Source of the DNA: Asterochloris sp. CNOR1
Taxonomy: Eukaryota > Chlorophyta > Trebouxiophyceae > Trebouxiales > Trebouxiaceae
Length of the DNA stretch: 64,000 nucleotides
Assembly: GCA_963969365.1 (NCBI GenBank)
Contig: OZ017757.1
Span: 2,604,001 to 2,668,000, forward strand
Reading direction: 5' to 3'
Below, piece by piece: positions 1-11,900 of the stretch. Numbering within the stretch: position 1 is the stretch's first letter; every line of letters begins with the position of its first letter. Below the pieces are notes generated by a model. It made no database searches and was not told where the DNA came from. It saw only the letters and a list, made by a program, of their open reading frames with translations. The position numbers and the translations under genes were made by a program.

Positions 1-815
1 CCACAGTGGAGAGTCACATTCGACTTGCATCTCTGTGAGCCTGTTCCGGTGATGTGCTGCAAAGGGTGATTTTAAGGCTTGCCTAGTTTGCAGTTGATGG
101 AGCATCTGTGCAGCATTGAGACCGCTGGCACAGATGAGGAAGACGTGCCCAAATCTGGCCTCATACTCCTGATTGCTGCGCTGAAGCTTCTGAAGTACAT
201 CCTGCGCATCGACACTTACATCCTAACCCCTTAAATCCATGTGAGGGAGGTGTGAGGTCAGTTGCAAACATTGTTTGGTGTCTGAGTAAGAGCGGCTGGT
301 ATCTTCAGCCGCAAGCCTGCTGAGTCCCAGACAAGATGCAAGGCAATTGAGAGGCCAGCCTTCAGAGGATGAGGCTGCAGCTGCATGCCATCATGTCTCA
401 GAACGCCTGGCTTTGTGAGCCACTTTGGTGTGAATGTGGATCCTGACGCTCACCTGCCCTGCGTCTGCAGTGGATGCCTGCTCGCCATGGCTGAACTTGG
501 CAAAGCCATCAAACCTCTTCTGCAGGCTGCTCATGTCTCCTATCCTGGGGTGTGCCGCAAAAGCCTCAAGCCAGCCTGTGACAGGCACCTGCAGGGGTTT
601 GACTGGGACCTGTCAAGCAAGGGCTTTCTCCCATGCTGTGCAAAGGAAGCAATGCCAGCCGGTGTGCCTGACCTCGTTCCACCACACCTCCCGAGCACAT
701 TGCAAGAGGGTGTCGAGATCTGCAAAGGGTCCCCCTGTCGCAACTCGATGAGCCCATTGCTGGCAGTTGCAGCATGTGAGCAGATCCTGCGATTGCAGTT
801 GCATGGCGTGTAAAC
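1..815 (-). CDS. OHCU decarboxylase (UraD/URAD-like), 3' end cut by window edge
   Basis: 2-oxo-4-hydroxy-4-carboxy-5-ureidoimidazoline decarboxylase makes S-allantoin in urate degradation (established role of the family). Three minus-strand exons are visible. About 815-673 encodes CCNCQQWAHRVATGGPF, matching the family's N-terminal Cys-Ser-Trp-Ala region. 588-454 (phase 0, acceptor CTGCAG) encodes WLEAFAAHPRIGD followed by FSHGEQAST, the HPRIG and S-x-x-EQ active-site signatures. 201-1 encodes NQEYEARFGHVFLICASG, the typical FG-x-x-F-x-x-CA-x-G block, then the C-terminal helix region with HHRNRLTEM. The reading frame is still open at base 1, so the stop and any C-terminal tail (for example a peroxisomal signal) lie outside the window. 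The start codon is uncertain; a Met codon near 803 is possible but an earlier exon is likely. Identity is secure from motif order; exon 1 limits are approximate. Confidence 0.88.
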
Positions 816-1029
816 AATTCTCCCACAGGGCATATGACCCAGCTGCAGTCAGCAGATCCAGTCGGACACCAAGCCTTCTCGTATTTTCACAGTTCAACGT
901 GGCCTCCCAAAGGCTGTTCAGCCATCAAGCACAATGCAGGGCCTGCTCGTTCAGTGCTTCAAGCTGAAATCACAGTGATGCTCAAAATGGTTGACAAGTG
1001 TCAGTGCCAGGAGAAAGCAATACTTGTCT

Positions 1030-3800
1030 CTACATGATGGTGCAGCGCCGGCTGGCGTGCTCATGTGACTCGGCCAGGGCCGCGTCTGTGGTCTCAGCAC
1101 CTGTTGGCGGCCCCCGTGCAGGATCATAGGTGAACTGGGAGGTGTCCAGGCCATACTTGTCCCGCATACGCAGCGACCACGGATCTGTTCTGGGCGTCTG
1201 GCTAGCAGATGGCAAGCCAGCCTCGGGGTCTGCAGCTGCTGCTGGAGCCCCACCACTGCAAAGTAGGGCATAGGTCTTGTTTCATGCGCGACTTGGCCAG
1301 CTGAGAAACACCCAAAGCAGTGGGCCATCCATTGAGGCACCGCTTTCCCTCGGCAGCAGGGTTCAGAGGCTGAGACAGCAGCTGCAGCTTCACAGTTGGC
1401 CCATAGCCACAACAGTGCAGTAGGGGCTAACAGTTGCAGCATGCAGCTCACTCTGCAAGAAGTGGTCGCCGCCTTCCCCAGATCTCATCTTCCTCGTCGC
1501 TGCAGGCAGGTGCATCGAGTCATCGATTGTACTCGTCCTGACAGTGCAGGATGCTGGCAAGGTACTGCCTGGGTGTATGCTGACAATCGTGCAGAGGGGG
1601 TGCGGCTCCACACGTGCAAGGGGAAGGCCTGCCAACAACTGGCAAACAATGCAAAAAGCATTGGTAGAGCAGAGTATGAGGCCTGGCACAACAGTGTGAA
1701 GTCACTCAGTCCCGACGAGGGGAAAAGCCCACCTCTCATTCTCGAGCAGCGCGTTCTGCTGCGCCTGTGTGAGGGCGCAAGCCAGCAGGACGACTAACAC
1801 CTGCATGACAAACGCTGCCAGCGCCACCCACTGCACGATCCGAAGCTCCTTGCGCAGGAAGCGCTCGATCTGCAGCAGGAAGGGCAGCCATATGCAGTTG
1901 GCAGGCTGGAGCAGCATGCAGTGTGCAGCCCCTGAGCTGGCATGGCTGAAGATGAAGCGGGTCCATGCTGCGGGCAAGCAGGCAGGACGGCCTAGTTCAG
2001 TCGGCAGGCTGGAGCAGCTTGCACTATGCAGCTGGTGTGGCTGGAGATGAAGCAGCTGCATGCTGCGCGCCCAGGCAGGGCAGGGCAGTCATCAACCAGT
2101 TGCCAGGCTAGAGCAGCATGAAGTGTGCAGCCCCAGAGCTGGTGTGGCTGAATTTGCACGCAGGTGCATGCTGCGCCTAAGCAGGCAGGGCAGCCAGGCT
2201 GGCGCAGCAGGTCTGTGGGGGGAGGGTCAAATCAAGTCAAGCCTTGCCGCCCTGCTGCTGGTGCAGCTGGGGGGGCAGCTGCCGCATGCTGTGAAGGCCG
2301 CAAAAGCAGTGTGAAAGTTCTTTAAATTGGTCAATAGAGATGTTGGATGGCATCCCTTTGCGATGGCAGCAAGCCACGCCTGCTATGCAGCAAGCACGCT
2401 CTGACTAGAAGACCTGCTATTGGCCATGCCCTTCCAGCAGGCAGGTGAACCGCCACCATTGATTGAAAGCTCGCAAGCTGCCTCTGAACCCTGCTGGCCC
2501 CAGCCTTTGTCCTTGCTGGAACCCCAAGCATGCGTCTGGGCTCCGACTGTGCAGGCCCACTGAACCCCATGATTATGCTGCTGCAGCTTGGACTCTGCCC
2601 ACCTGCTTGGCCTCGCCGGTGTCATCGTGGGGCAGCCTCTTCTGCCAACTGTCGTCAGCAAAGTAGGCCACAATCATGGCACCCTCAGCCACCAGCAGCA
2701 CAATGACCAGGGTGGAGTACAAGTTCAGGCACCGCCGGATGCTGCGGGCAGCGCCCACCAGCCCGGTGATGGCTGTCGCAAAGACAATAATGCCCACGCC
2801 GCCAAAGGCGTACACGAACCTGCAGCACAGGTACCCCTAGATTTGGCTGGGACAAGCCAAGCAAGCCTGCAGCAGGTATCAGCATGCTATGTGGCTGGAG
2901 GCTGCAGCATCGGGCCCCTGTAGCAACTTGAGGGGTCTTGGGCGGCATGGACCAAACCTGTAGAGTGTGCAGGCTCAGCAACTGGGAGCGGCATGCAGCT
3001 ACGAGGTGTACGCCAATGACGGGGTGGCAAAAACAGCTACAGCATGCTCATTTCGCAGCCGTCAGGAGTGTGCAGGCGCAGTGGCAAGAGGCCGCCAAAG
3101 TGACCTAAAGCAGCCTCCAGCTTCGCTCTGAGTGCACTCAGAGCGAAGCTGGAGGCTGCTTTGTGCAGGCAAAGGCATCACAAGGGCTAATGACTGGGCT
3201 GAGCACACAGTGCAGAAGCATGGGTAAATTGGTGAGAAGGCTGAGCAGCATGGGCAGGTTGCCACTTGCAAGCAGCCGTCAAGTCACAACCCTTTGCAGC
3301 ACGCTGTGGCAGCGAAGGACCAGCATTGCAGCGCACCATGGGTTGCCTGGCCTGCCAAAATGGGACGAGGGTGCTGGTGCAGGTGCCAGCTGTGTCTCCG
3401 TCCAGCCCTTGACATCAAACAGCATGTAGAGGGCATAGGCTGCACAAAGTGGTGGAGGTAACAGTTTATGCTGCAATGTCCAGCAGTGGATCAATTATGC
3501 TTCTCAGCAAAGCACTCACCCAGCATGCCCAGGCCAGCCAGGGCCAGTATGGCATTGCATACCTGCAACCAGAACCTGTAGCAGAGGCACAGGCTGGGTT
3601 GACTTGTCACACACAGTGGGACGGCAGCCATCTGCAACCCACCTCAGGCAGCTGACAGTGAATCCAACTGGCTTGGAGTGGTGCCCCCTTGCCATGAGTG
3701 GCTGCTCCACCCTTGGGGTAGCTTCCGGAGCTGTGGAAAAGAGCCACCTGGAAAGCAAATAGGAACAGTGAACAACTTCTCCTCACTGGCCATCGGCTGC
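1030..3800 (-). CDS. tetraspanin family membrane protein
   Basis: A four-pass membrane protein in several minus-strand exons. TM1 is in the exon near 3,565-3,525 (CNAILALAGLGMLG), followed by an exon near 3,450-3,350 with ALYMLFDVKGW. The exon around 2,815-2,600 holds TM2 (YAFGGVGIIVFATAITGLVG), the short RSIRRC loop, TM3 (LYSTLVIVLLVAEGAMIVAY) and the start of the large extracellular loop (DDSWQKRLPHDDTGEAKQ). The exon near 1,890-1,735 encodes FLRKELRIVQW and TM4 (VALAAFVMQVLVVLLACAL). The last exon ends at 1,030 with a hydrophilic tail finishing RRCTIM. TM spacing and the RKEL sequence before TM4 fit tetraspanins, which organise membrane microdomains. I could not place the usual loop CCG motif, and the start exon (somewhere about 3,650-3,800) is not resolved. 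A perfect palindrome and a threefold repeat lie in its introns. Confidence 0.72.
1898..2205 (-). repeat. three degenerate ~100-bp tandem units in a tetraspanin intron
   Basis: Units begin near 1,898, 2,001 and 2,100, each opening with TTGGCAGGCTGGAGCAGC or a close variant and containing GCAGCCCCTGAGCTGG-like and GCTGCATGCTGCG-like blocks. Spacing is 103 and 99 bp. The array lies just upstream (in transcript sense) of the exon carrying TM4. Confidence 0.75.
3107..3162. repeat. 56-bp perfect palindrome without spacer
   Basis: Bases 3,107-3,134 are the exact reverse complement of 3,135-3,162; the centre reads GAGTG/CACTC. No mismatch was found in the 28-bp arms, and symmetry ends at both outer flanks. 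It lies between tetraspanin exons, so it would be intronic. Confidence 0.95.
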
Positions 3801-4837
3801 TCGCCTCGTGTTGAGCGCCTCGTCTCCTTGATCCCCTTCTTCGATCGATAAGTAGGCAGTGCATTACATTCGTGCCGATATTTGCTGGGGCATTGGCTGT
3901 GAGCCTGCTGTGGACCTGTGCCCTGTCTCTGTGGGCCAGCGCCTGCTCCTTGTGGCTACCTGGCGGTGATCCATGTGCACAGCCCAAAACCCTCCTCTGA
4001 TGCTGAGGTGTGTTGTCCCTGCAGCTTAGGAACAGTTCCATATGGCGTCTTCACATGCTATGATGTCCCTGTCCCTCCTTGGGCTGACCTGCCTGGCAGG
4101 TGCAGGCGTTGGAGTGGGTGAGTGACCTTCCCGTTGGTGCTGTGCATGCTGCTCCATGCGTGGCAGCCGGCTGCTCAGCTTTGATACTAGCCATGCTTTG
4201 CACAGGCTGCCCAGCTGCTGCCTGCTTGAGATGCTGCCCTCTCCTGTCTGCAGGCTCAGGCGTGGCAATGATGTACCAGGTATGCAGTTACCTTCTTTCT
4301 GCGCTGGGACAGCTTGTGCATCACAGCTTCTGAGCTTATGGCCAGGCAGCACACTGAACCACAAAGCACAGCTGGGTTATGCTGCAGGCCATGGCTGCTG
4401 AGGAGCAGCAGAAGGCGTCTGGCACAGCAGCAGCCCACTCCCCTAAGGAGCCAAAGGTTTCTCTGGCCACACGCGGCTTTGCAGCCGATGGCGCCAACAA
4501 GCAGTAGACTGCGCCACTTTTACACCAGCCAGCGCAGCCACGTTGGACACTGGACGGTGCCCATGGTCTGCTGCTCAAGCACCAAAACCTGCAGCTGCAT
4601 GCAGCTGAGACGTCTGTGCTGAAGGAGTATTTGTTATGAGTGTATTTGAGAGTTAGCACCGGAATGTGCCCTTGTGTCTGTGACAACTGTCAGGGAATTT
4701 AGCATTGTGTGAAACGTTTAGCCCAGTTGAATGGCAACGGTAGGGGAGTTAATCATAATGGTGTCCTTGCATGAGCATAGGTGCAGGCCCTTCAGCACTT
4801 GATGGCCCTGCTCTCTGCAGCCTCCAGGTGGCAAGCT
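3801..4837. other. intergenic or intronic stretch, nothing identified
   Basis: Short open frames occur on both strands but none shows a recognisable domain or convincing splice structure. It separates the tetraspanin from the arginine-rich gene and may include 5' exons of the former. Confidence 0.3.
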
Positions 4838-7800
4838 TCAAGTCAAAGTCAAAGGCTGCAGCAATGCTGGGGGCAGCCCTGGCTCGGCCTTCTCCTCAGT
4901 GTCAGGCTTGTCGTGTTGACCATGCATGTCGTGGAGCCATCGGTCACCACCAAAGTCCTGGTCATCCCCTTGGCCCCTTGACCTGTGCAGGGAGGGCAGC
5001 GTGAATGTTCCATCAGGGCAAGACAACAGATGTGGTCAGCACAGTCAGGTGATGCAGAGCAGCACGGGGTGCCCTGCTTGTCCAGCCAGAACACTAGATG
5101 CCAAGTGCAGCGGTCATGCAGGCACATGTCTTGCCAGAGCACGGGTGGGCATCAACAGTGCATCTTGCCTGCTGCCGCACTGCGCAAGCAGCGCACCTGC
5201 CTGGTGCAGCGGCCCCCCAGATGTGCAGATCTATGCAGGGCGCCCTGCTTGCTGCTGCACTGTACAAGGTATGCACATGCTCCATCAGCAGCTACAGAAG
5301 AGCTGTCATCCTGAAGAGGGATGCAGGACGCCTTGCCTGTGGTCTTGCCTCGTGCAAGGAGGGCGCATATCAAGTGCACTAGCCACACAGGGAAATCTTC
5401 GGCCTCGACAGGTGCATTGTTTGTGCAGGACTTGCCTGCTCCTGGCCTTGAGACGGTGCCGCTGCTCAAGCTCGACTCTGTCTGCCTCCAGCGTCCTGGT
5501 AGCAGGCCTGCAGGGTTACCATTGTGAGCAGGCATATCGAAGAAGGGGAGGGGCAAAGGCACATTGGGGCAAGTGCACCCTGGGTCATGTCGGACATCCT
5601 ACTGCTGCAGCCATGAGCACCATGCGCTGCGTGAGATGCGGGCTGCTGAGGGATGGCATCACCTGCGCTGAGGGTGCAACGGTGCTGTCACACTCTCCAT
5701 GCCCCAACCCCAAAGAGGTGCATGAGCCACTGCGGGACAGCATGTGCTCAGTGCAGCAAGTCCACTCTCAGCTCAGGGGTGATGTGGGGAGTAATGGTGA
5801 TGCGCAGCCCACATCAGAGCCAGCAGCTCTCATGAGCCCAACAGGAGGATCTTTAGGTATCAACTCAATCATTTGCACATGCAGCATCCAACATGCTGAC
5901 TCTGGCAAGCAGAAGCTTGTGCATAGAGCATCAAACACAAACAAGAAGAGGCAGAGGCTCATCAGGGCAAGCAGCGCTGTGTGCTGAGGGCAGCACGGCG
6001 ATTGCTCACTATGGGCCCCGCCAGCCACTGACGCCTGCTGGTTTCTCCAATCCGGCCGAGTGGTTCAGCCTGACATGCGTGCAGGAGGGCATGGCAAAGC
6101 GTGGGCTGCCTTCTTTAGGCAGCGCAAGACAGGGGGCCAGCCACACATGTCTCTACATGTACGGTCAACATGCTTACTCTGGGCCCCGCCAGTCATTGGA
6201 GGGCTGCCGGCTTCTCCAGTCTGGCCGGAATGGTTGTCGCCCATTGGAACCCCTGGGCACCTCAGGTCTGCTGTCCCACCGACTGCGTCCTTCATAGGGG
6301 GCGCGCATGTCCCTACAGGCAGTGCTCTGCGGGCTTAGTTCAGACCAGCAACAGACACAGCACACAAGCTGCTTCACGCACATGATCCATGCCACTGCAT
6401 TTGATAGGACTCAGTGGCTGGTCAAAGATATCTGTAAGAATGAGATGGCATGTCTTCTTGACAGGCACCAGCAAATGTGGTTTGGGCTCAGGCCACGCTG
6501 CTGGGCAGCAGGCCGCATGGGGATATTTGTTGACAGCGCATACGCGACACTGCTCGCTGCTGTCAATCATGAGTGTCTGACTGCAGGCAGGGTGCAAATA
6601 TATGGGCGTCAGCAAAACTTTGCTCAAAAAGAGCCCATCTGCCCAAATGACTGAGGCTGGCGCAGCAGCCATTCATATCATTGTTCCTTATCCTGGCTGT
6701 CAAGCATGAGTGTCTGGCCACAAGAAGGGCGTAGCCGTGGGGCGCCAGCACATCGTGGGACTTTAGCCCACCTGCCAGAGGGCCGGGGCTGGCGCGGCCG
6801 CCAGTCGTTGCGCCGGTCCCACCCCCGCTGCCTGACAGGGCTCCTGCTGCGGCGGCGGCTCAGGGGCCGAGGGGATCGGCGGCTGCGGCTGCGGCTCCTG
6901 CTGCGGTATTCCCTGCTGGCGGGGCGGCGCTCCCTGCTGCTGCGGCGCCGCTCGCGACTCCTGCAGTGGCGGGAGGCATTGAGGCTTTGCCTGGCAAGTC
7001 TGCTGCTCCAGTGCTTTGCAGCACTCCCTGCTGCTGCGACGCTGCTCGCGACGCCTGCAGTGGTGGGAGACATTGAGGCTTTGCTTGAGCAGTCTGCTAC
7101 TGCAATGCTTTGCAGCGCTCCCTGCTGCTGCGATGCCGCTCGCGACTCCTGCAGGGGTGGCGGGCACTGAGACTTTGTTTGGCAAGTCTAGTGCTGCAGT
7201 GCTGCTCTTAAGTTTTGCAGAGGCAGGTCGACCCTGAGGCTCGCTGTTATTCTGTAGAGGACAGGAGACCTCTTGCAGAGGTGCAGCAACGTGTGAGCGG
7301 CATTCCCTGCTGCTGCTGCTGCAGCGGCGGTTGCTGCTCCTGCACAATGTGCAACACACACAGCAACTGCTGTGGCAGTGCCTGCTCACAGCTGTCAGCA
7401 TGGCCTGCCTCAGCTCAGGCCGCTGGCATGTGTCACCTGCTGCTGGTGCGGCGCCTGCGACGCGGCTCCTCAGAGCTCTGCTGATGGGGCTTGGCTACGT
7501 CCATGGCCACGGGGCTGTCAATGTTGCTATGGCCTCTCTCTTGGCTGGGGGAATTTGCTGCATGTTGGCTGACCTGTTCTGGCTCAGGAATGGCATCAGT
7601 CTGATCTGCACGGTCAGAGCAGCAATCTGGGTGCAGGTGCTGTCTGACGTGTGGGGTTATGGTCAGAGCAAGAGAAGTACCTGTCAGCTCTGCCTGCGCT
7701 TCAGCTCCATCTGGCTGCGCCTGCAACAGTAGTGCTCCAGTGAAGAGCATATGCTGTCAATGAGAGGCAGCAGTCGAGCTTACAGCTAGCTCACCTGCCC

Positions 7801-8540
7801 TGGGTCGGTGTCTCCCATGCCAAGCTTGGTAGGGGACATTTTGTTTTCTCACTGACAGGTCTGCCGCGAAGCAGAACTTGCTGTCGGAGCTGTTCAGTCT
7901 GCATAGGTTGCGGATTGATGGTGTGGCTACTTCAGCTGCTTGTTGCTGACAGCGTGCCCTGCCCAACTGTCCTTGGCCTCTGCATGTCGCGTCTGCACTT
8001 TGAGATGGCATGTGCTGAGGGACCCCTGCCATTTGCAGTGCTGCATGGCATCTCTGGAAGGTCATCATGCCAGTCAGCCTTCTCTTATGGGCACCTCCTG
8101 CAGTGTTCTGACTCAAGTGCAAATCATAGCTCTCAGTGACTGCAGTGGACTGGCAGAGAGCTACCGATGCTTTTAGCACAGATCCTTTCATGGCACCAAC
8201 CACTGCTGTCACACCTTCTTTGCGGCCATGCTAGCACTGTGCGGACTGGCCCCTGATGGCAGTGGTTTGTGGCAGCATCTGAGGGGCAAAGTGAACATGT
8301 ACGTTTTTAGCTCAGAAGCGCGATTTGGTTGCTGATGTCTTCCCATCAGCCCTGACAATTTGGGAGCATACAGTCACATGTCCCCAAGCTGGGCAGACGG
8401 CGTCCAGACAAACTGGGCTCGCCTCAGTGCCACAGACAGGGGTCTCACTCTGCAAGGTCACTCTCTGACATCTGCAGCTTGAAAGTGCTGGCAGCACCGC
8501 CAGACCACCAGGGGCCACCACCAGCCTGCCATTCCCACAT
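4838..8540 (-). CDS. arginine/serine-rich (SR-like) protein, probable splicing factor
   Basis: The core minus-strand exon near 7,000-6,760 encodes a classic RS domain (REYRSRSRSRSRRSPRPLSR and RRRSRSPVRQRGWDRRNDW). A second Arg/Trp-rich exon near 6,320-6,180 reads RSRWDSRPEVPRGSNGRQPF and FRPDWRSRQPSNDWRG, and a weaker copy of that unit lies near 6,060-6,000. An acidic/basic exon near 4,990-4,840 (RSRGQGDDQDFGGDRW) may be the C-terminus, with a stop at 4,838. Upstream coding-like pieces lie near 7,690-7,435 (ending RRRRRTSSR) and at 8,540-8,449, where an ATG opens MWEWQAGGGPWWSGG before a GTGAGA donor. RS domains mediate protein contacts in the spliceosome (established). No RNA-recognition motif was found, so this may be an SR-related protein rather than a classical SR factor. 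Gene limits are inferred. Confidence 0.55.
6945..7235 (-). repeat. 94-bp tandem repeat, three copies, within the SR-like gene
   Basis: The word CTCGCGAC recurs at 6,951, 7,045 and 7,139, exactly 94 bp apart. Each is followed by a homologous block (CCTGCAGTGGTGGGAGACAT and variants, then GAGGCTTTG and TGCTTTGCAGC). Because 94 is not a multiple of three, the copies cannot all be read in one frame; the unit resembles the RS-coding edge (minus-strand RSRERRRSSRE). Confidence 0.85.
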
Positions 8541-8939
8541 ATTAGCTGCATTTGTGATCAAAGTAAAATTGTGCAGGCAATAACACCCCCACTGTCTAAC
8601 ACCAGCACCAGCTGGAGCTCCCTGTATCGGTTGCATGCTGCAAAATAAGTCCGGGCCCCAACGCATCTGCAAAGCCAGAAGGAATGTCTTCCAGCCTTGT
8701 CTCTAGGCAGTGATGGCTAGATGCCTGCCTGGTGACATTGCCGGATCTGCCAAAGTCTTGATTGGTAGCTCTGGTGCCTGCCTTCCAGTGGACTTACATC
8801 TTTCAACCTGGCATGGCTAAGCAGCGACCTTAACAGTTGAATGCGATTTAGTGGTGCTGTCTGGCCATTGTAGAACATAAGGCAAGTGCAAAAACGCCAT
8901 TTTCGATTGAAATTTTGGATCTGGTGGTGATTGGTCGCC
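8541..8939. promoter_or_regulatory. divergent intergenic region
   Basis: About 400 bp separate the proposed ATG of the SR-like gene (8,540, minus) from the ATG of the CRAL-TRIO gene (8,940, plus). This is the likely shared promoter region; no specific element was recognised. Confidence 0.4.
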
Positions 8940-11900
8940 ATGGTTCAAGCAACACAGCAAGTTTCTGCTGTGCCTCAAGGTGAAAAGGAGGAGGCAGCAC
9001 TCGTTGAATTCAGGAAGAGGCTGGAGCTGAAGCCTGATGTAGAAAAGCAGCTCAGGGCTGGGGGAGAGCCAGGTAGGCTGTCAGACATGGATCCAAGTCC
9101 GCCCTTCATTGTTGTCCTGAAACAATGCAGGATACCAGAAGACAGGCGCATGCTCGAGATCAAAGGCTGCGCGCCTGCCTGACATTGCCAGCATCCTTGC
9201 AAGCAATGCAGCTGCTGCATAACTGATCGTGCCTTCTGCATGACCCATGTGAAGGACTGTTTCGCCTACTTCCCCCTGACAGCGGCCAGTAGCGCCTTGC
9301 TCTGCAAGGTGCAGTCTGGGTTTGATGCCGGGGACGCCACATGCACTGTGGCCTGAGCATCAGCATAGCGTCTCCTCTTTCAGCCTGCAGGGCCTTCAGA
9401 GACAGACACGCAGCCATTGGACGATGCTGTTGAAGCTGCATGAGAAGCTGTCAGTGGATGCAGTGCAGGATTGCAGGCAGGCAAGCAAGAGCGCTTGCAA
9501 CCGTGGGCTGCTGTGGGCTTGCAGTTGCCAGGTCAAGAGCTCACGGCTACCCCACATGCTGCAGGGCTGTGCCTCAGCAGCTCTGCCTTTCTCACGCTGG
9601 CATCGTATTTATCAGACCACAGCAACCTCGGCACAACAGGGCATCTGAGCATGAAGTGGCTGTCGCTCTGTGCTGGACATTCTGAATACCTTGTGGCAGC
9701 AGGTCTTACTTGACAAGAACGTCGCGCTCTGCCCTGCAGGCCTCCTTGGCACCAGCGGGTATGATGACCTGACCCTGCTGCGCTGGTTGCGGGCAGAGAG
9801 TGGGAGCGTGGACAAGGCTGAGAAGCGCCTGATGGCTCACGCGCAGTGGCGTGCCACATTTGTGCCCAACGGGGTCATCTCCGAGGTGAGGCCACCTGGG
9901 CGCAGCCAGCTGTCACACCCCCTCAACGGCAGCTTGTGGTGCCTGGCTGGCCATGTCCCCCAGGGGCTCACTTCAGTGGCGAGCTGCACTGTACCTGAGA
10001 TGTGATTCACGAGGTGAGGATTGCTGTGCCCGTGGGTCTGGTCGGCTCCCACTCAAGGCTGCCATGTAGGACAGAATGGATCAGCATCAGCACATGTTGC
10101 ATAGAGTCAGCCCTTCTGAGGTGGCGATGGGTGCATGTCATCATTTTGACGGGCACTGCCTTGCGCCGTCCATGTCACTAGGGAGCCCAGTGAGGAAACC
10201 TGCAAGGTGGGCCTCCTGGGATGGGCTCGCTCTCTCCTGGAGATTGTCTATGATGTGGGGTTCCCCAAGCCTGCTTCAGCTTCTGGCTGAACTTGCTTCT
10301 GTGCTGAGCTAGGTGATGACCATCCCCAATTATCACTTCGGAAGGTGGGCTATTTTGTATATCCAGCATGACTGGCCAATGATGCATTGGGCAGTCAGAC
10401 TGGGAGTGGATCGCTCCCTCAGCTGAGCTTTGCAATGGATCACTGCAAGGCCTGTCCTGCAGCTTAGCCATAGGCATGGTAGGCTGGTCGCCGCAGCTGC
10501 CCGTGCTATCTGCAACTGCCCTGCAACTCCTGGGGCCCTCCAGCCTATGACGCGACCCCCATGAAAGATGCAATTGCTTGTGTCTGCACTGCGCTTACAG
10601 TATGTTATACAGAGGGCTAAATCACACCCTGATGCCACCCAGTTGCTTGAGTCAGCAACCGGGCCCAGCTCTCATGCCATATGGGTCCACACATGATGTG
10701 AGAGGAGAGCTCTCACCCTGCTTCCCTTTGCTGTGCAGTCAGAGATCCCAAAGGAGCTGGGTGCAAAGAAGGCCTACCTGCAGGGCACAGACAAGCAGGG
10801 CCGCAGCCTGTCGGTGGTCATCTGCAGCCGCCACAGCCGGTCCAAGCGCAACATAGAGGAGTGCAGACGGTGAGCGCCCTGCACAGGGGTCATCTGCGGG
10901 GTCTTGCCATTGCTGCATGTGACTCTTCTGTTCATGAAGGTGGGTCATGTCTCAGTCTCAGAGCTGTTGCATCACGGCACAGAAGCGAGTAAGGCGGGGG
11001 AGCATGTGCTCATTGCACTGACGCTGCTTGTGCCCCCAGCCAGGTGCCTACATCTGTGCTGCCGCCTGCCAGCTATTAGAGTGCTTGATGTTGATGCTGC
11101 CCTGCCCACCCTGCAGTCCATGGCTCTGCGGTGGCTAAGCTCTGCCTCGTAATCTCTTCCCAATGCTGGCAAGGCTGCCTGCTACACATGTAGCAAGTGC
11201 ACAGCTGGCTGGCTGCACCCGCATGCCCCAGGGCCGCGTCTGCGATGTGTGCACAGCCAAGTCTGGTGGTCCCCGCAGGTTCATCTGCTACACGCTGGAC
11301 GCTGCAGTGGAGGCCAATGACTCCAGCAGGAACCCTGCGGGGCGCACCTGTGCCCTGTTCGACCTGCGCAACCTGGGGCTGGACTGCCTGGACAACAGCG
11401 TCCTCAAATCTTGCTTTGAGCTCCTTCAGGTGAGCCTGTGCACACAGTGCTTGCTTCTGTATGTGAAGCCCATCAGCCTGCAGCAGGGCAACTGCTGAAG
11501 CATCAAGCGATAGCAGGTTGAGTCCCACACCCAGGAAATGTCGCACTGTGCTTGTGGCTGGCATGACAGCACCCGTCACCCTGCAGCTGCTGTGTGACTG
11601 TGCTGGGCATCTTGTTGTGCAGCACGCCTCTGCCGGCCTCAAAGTCATTCTGCAACCAAAGTGCTTTGGCGTGTAAGCCGAGCCAAACAGAGTACATATG
11701 CCATGGACTGCATTCACGTGAGGCGGCCTCCATAGGTGCTGGCTGCATGAGTGGACCCAACTTCCAGCAGCACCTGCCGGGCTGGTGGATTTGGCCTGAG
11801 CCTGGTAAGCTTTTAGATGGGCTGCAACAGATGCAGCCTCTTCTATCTCACAACTGGTGATTTGCCTGGAGTTTGGACACACAATGCTCACATGGGGAGC

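Noticed and set aside
4926-5987. Long plus-strand open frame of 353 residues
   Set aside because: Composition is dominated by Cys, Ser, Arg and Gln from TGCAG/CAGCA words, no motif is recognisable, and the minus strand here carries better RS-type coding. Long chance frames are common in this stop-poor sequence.
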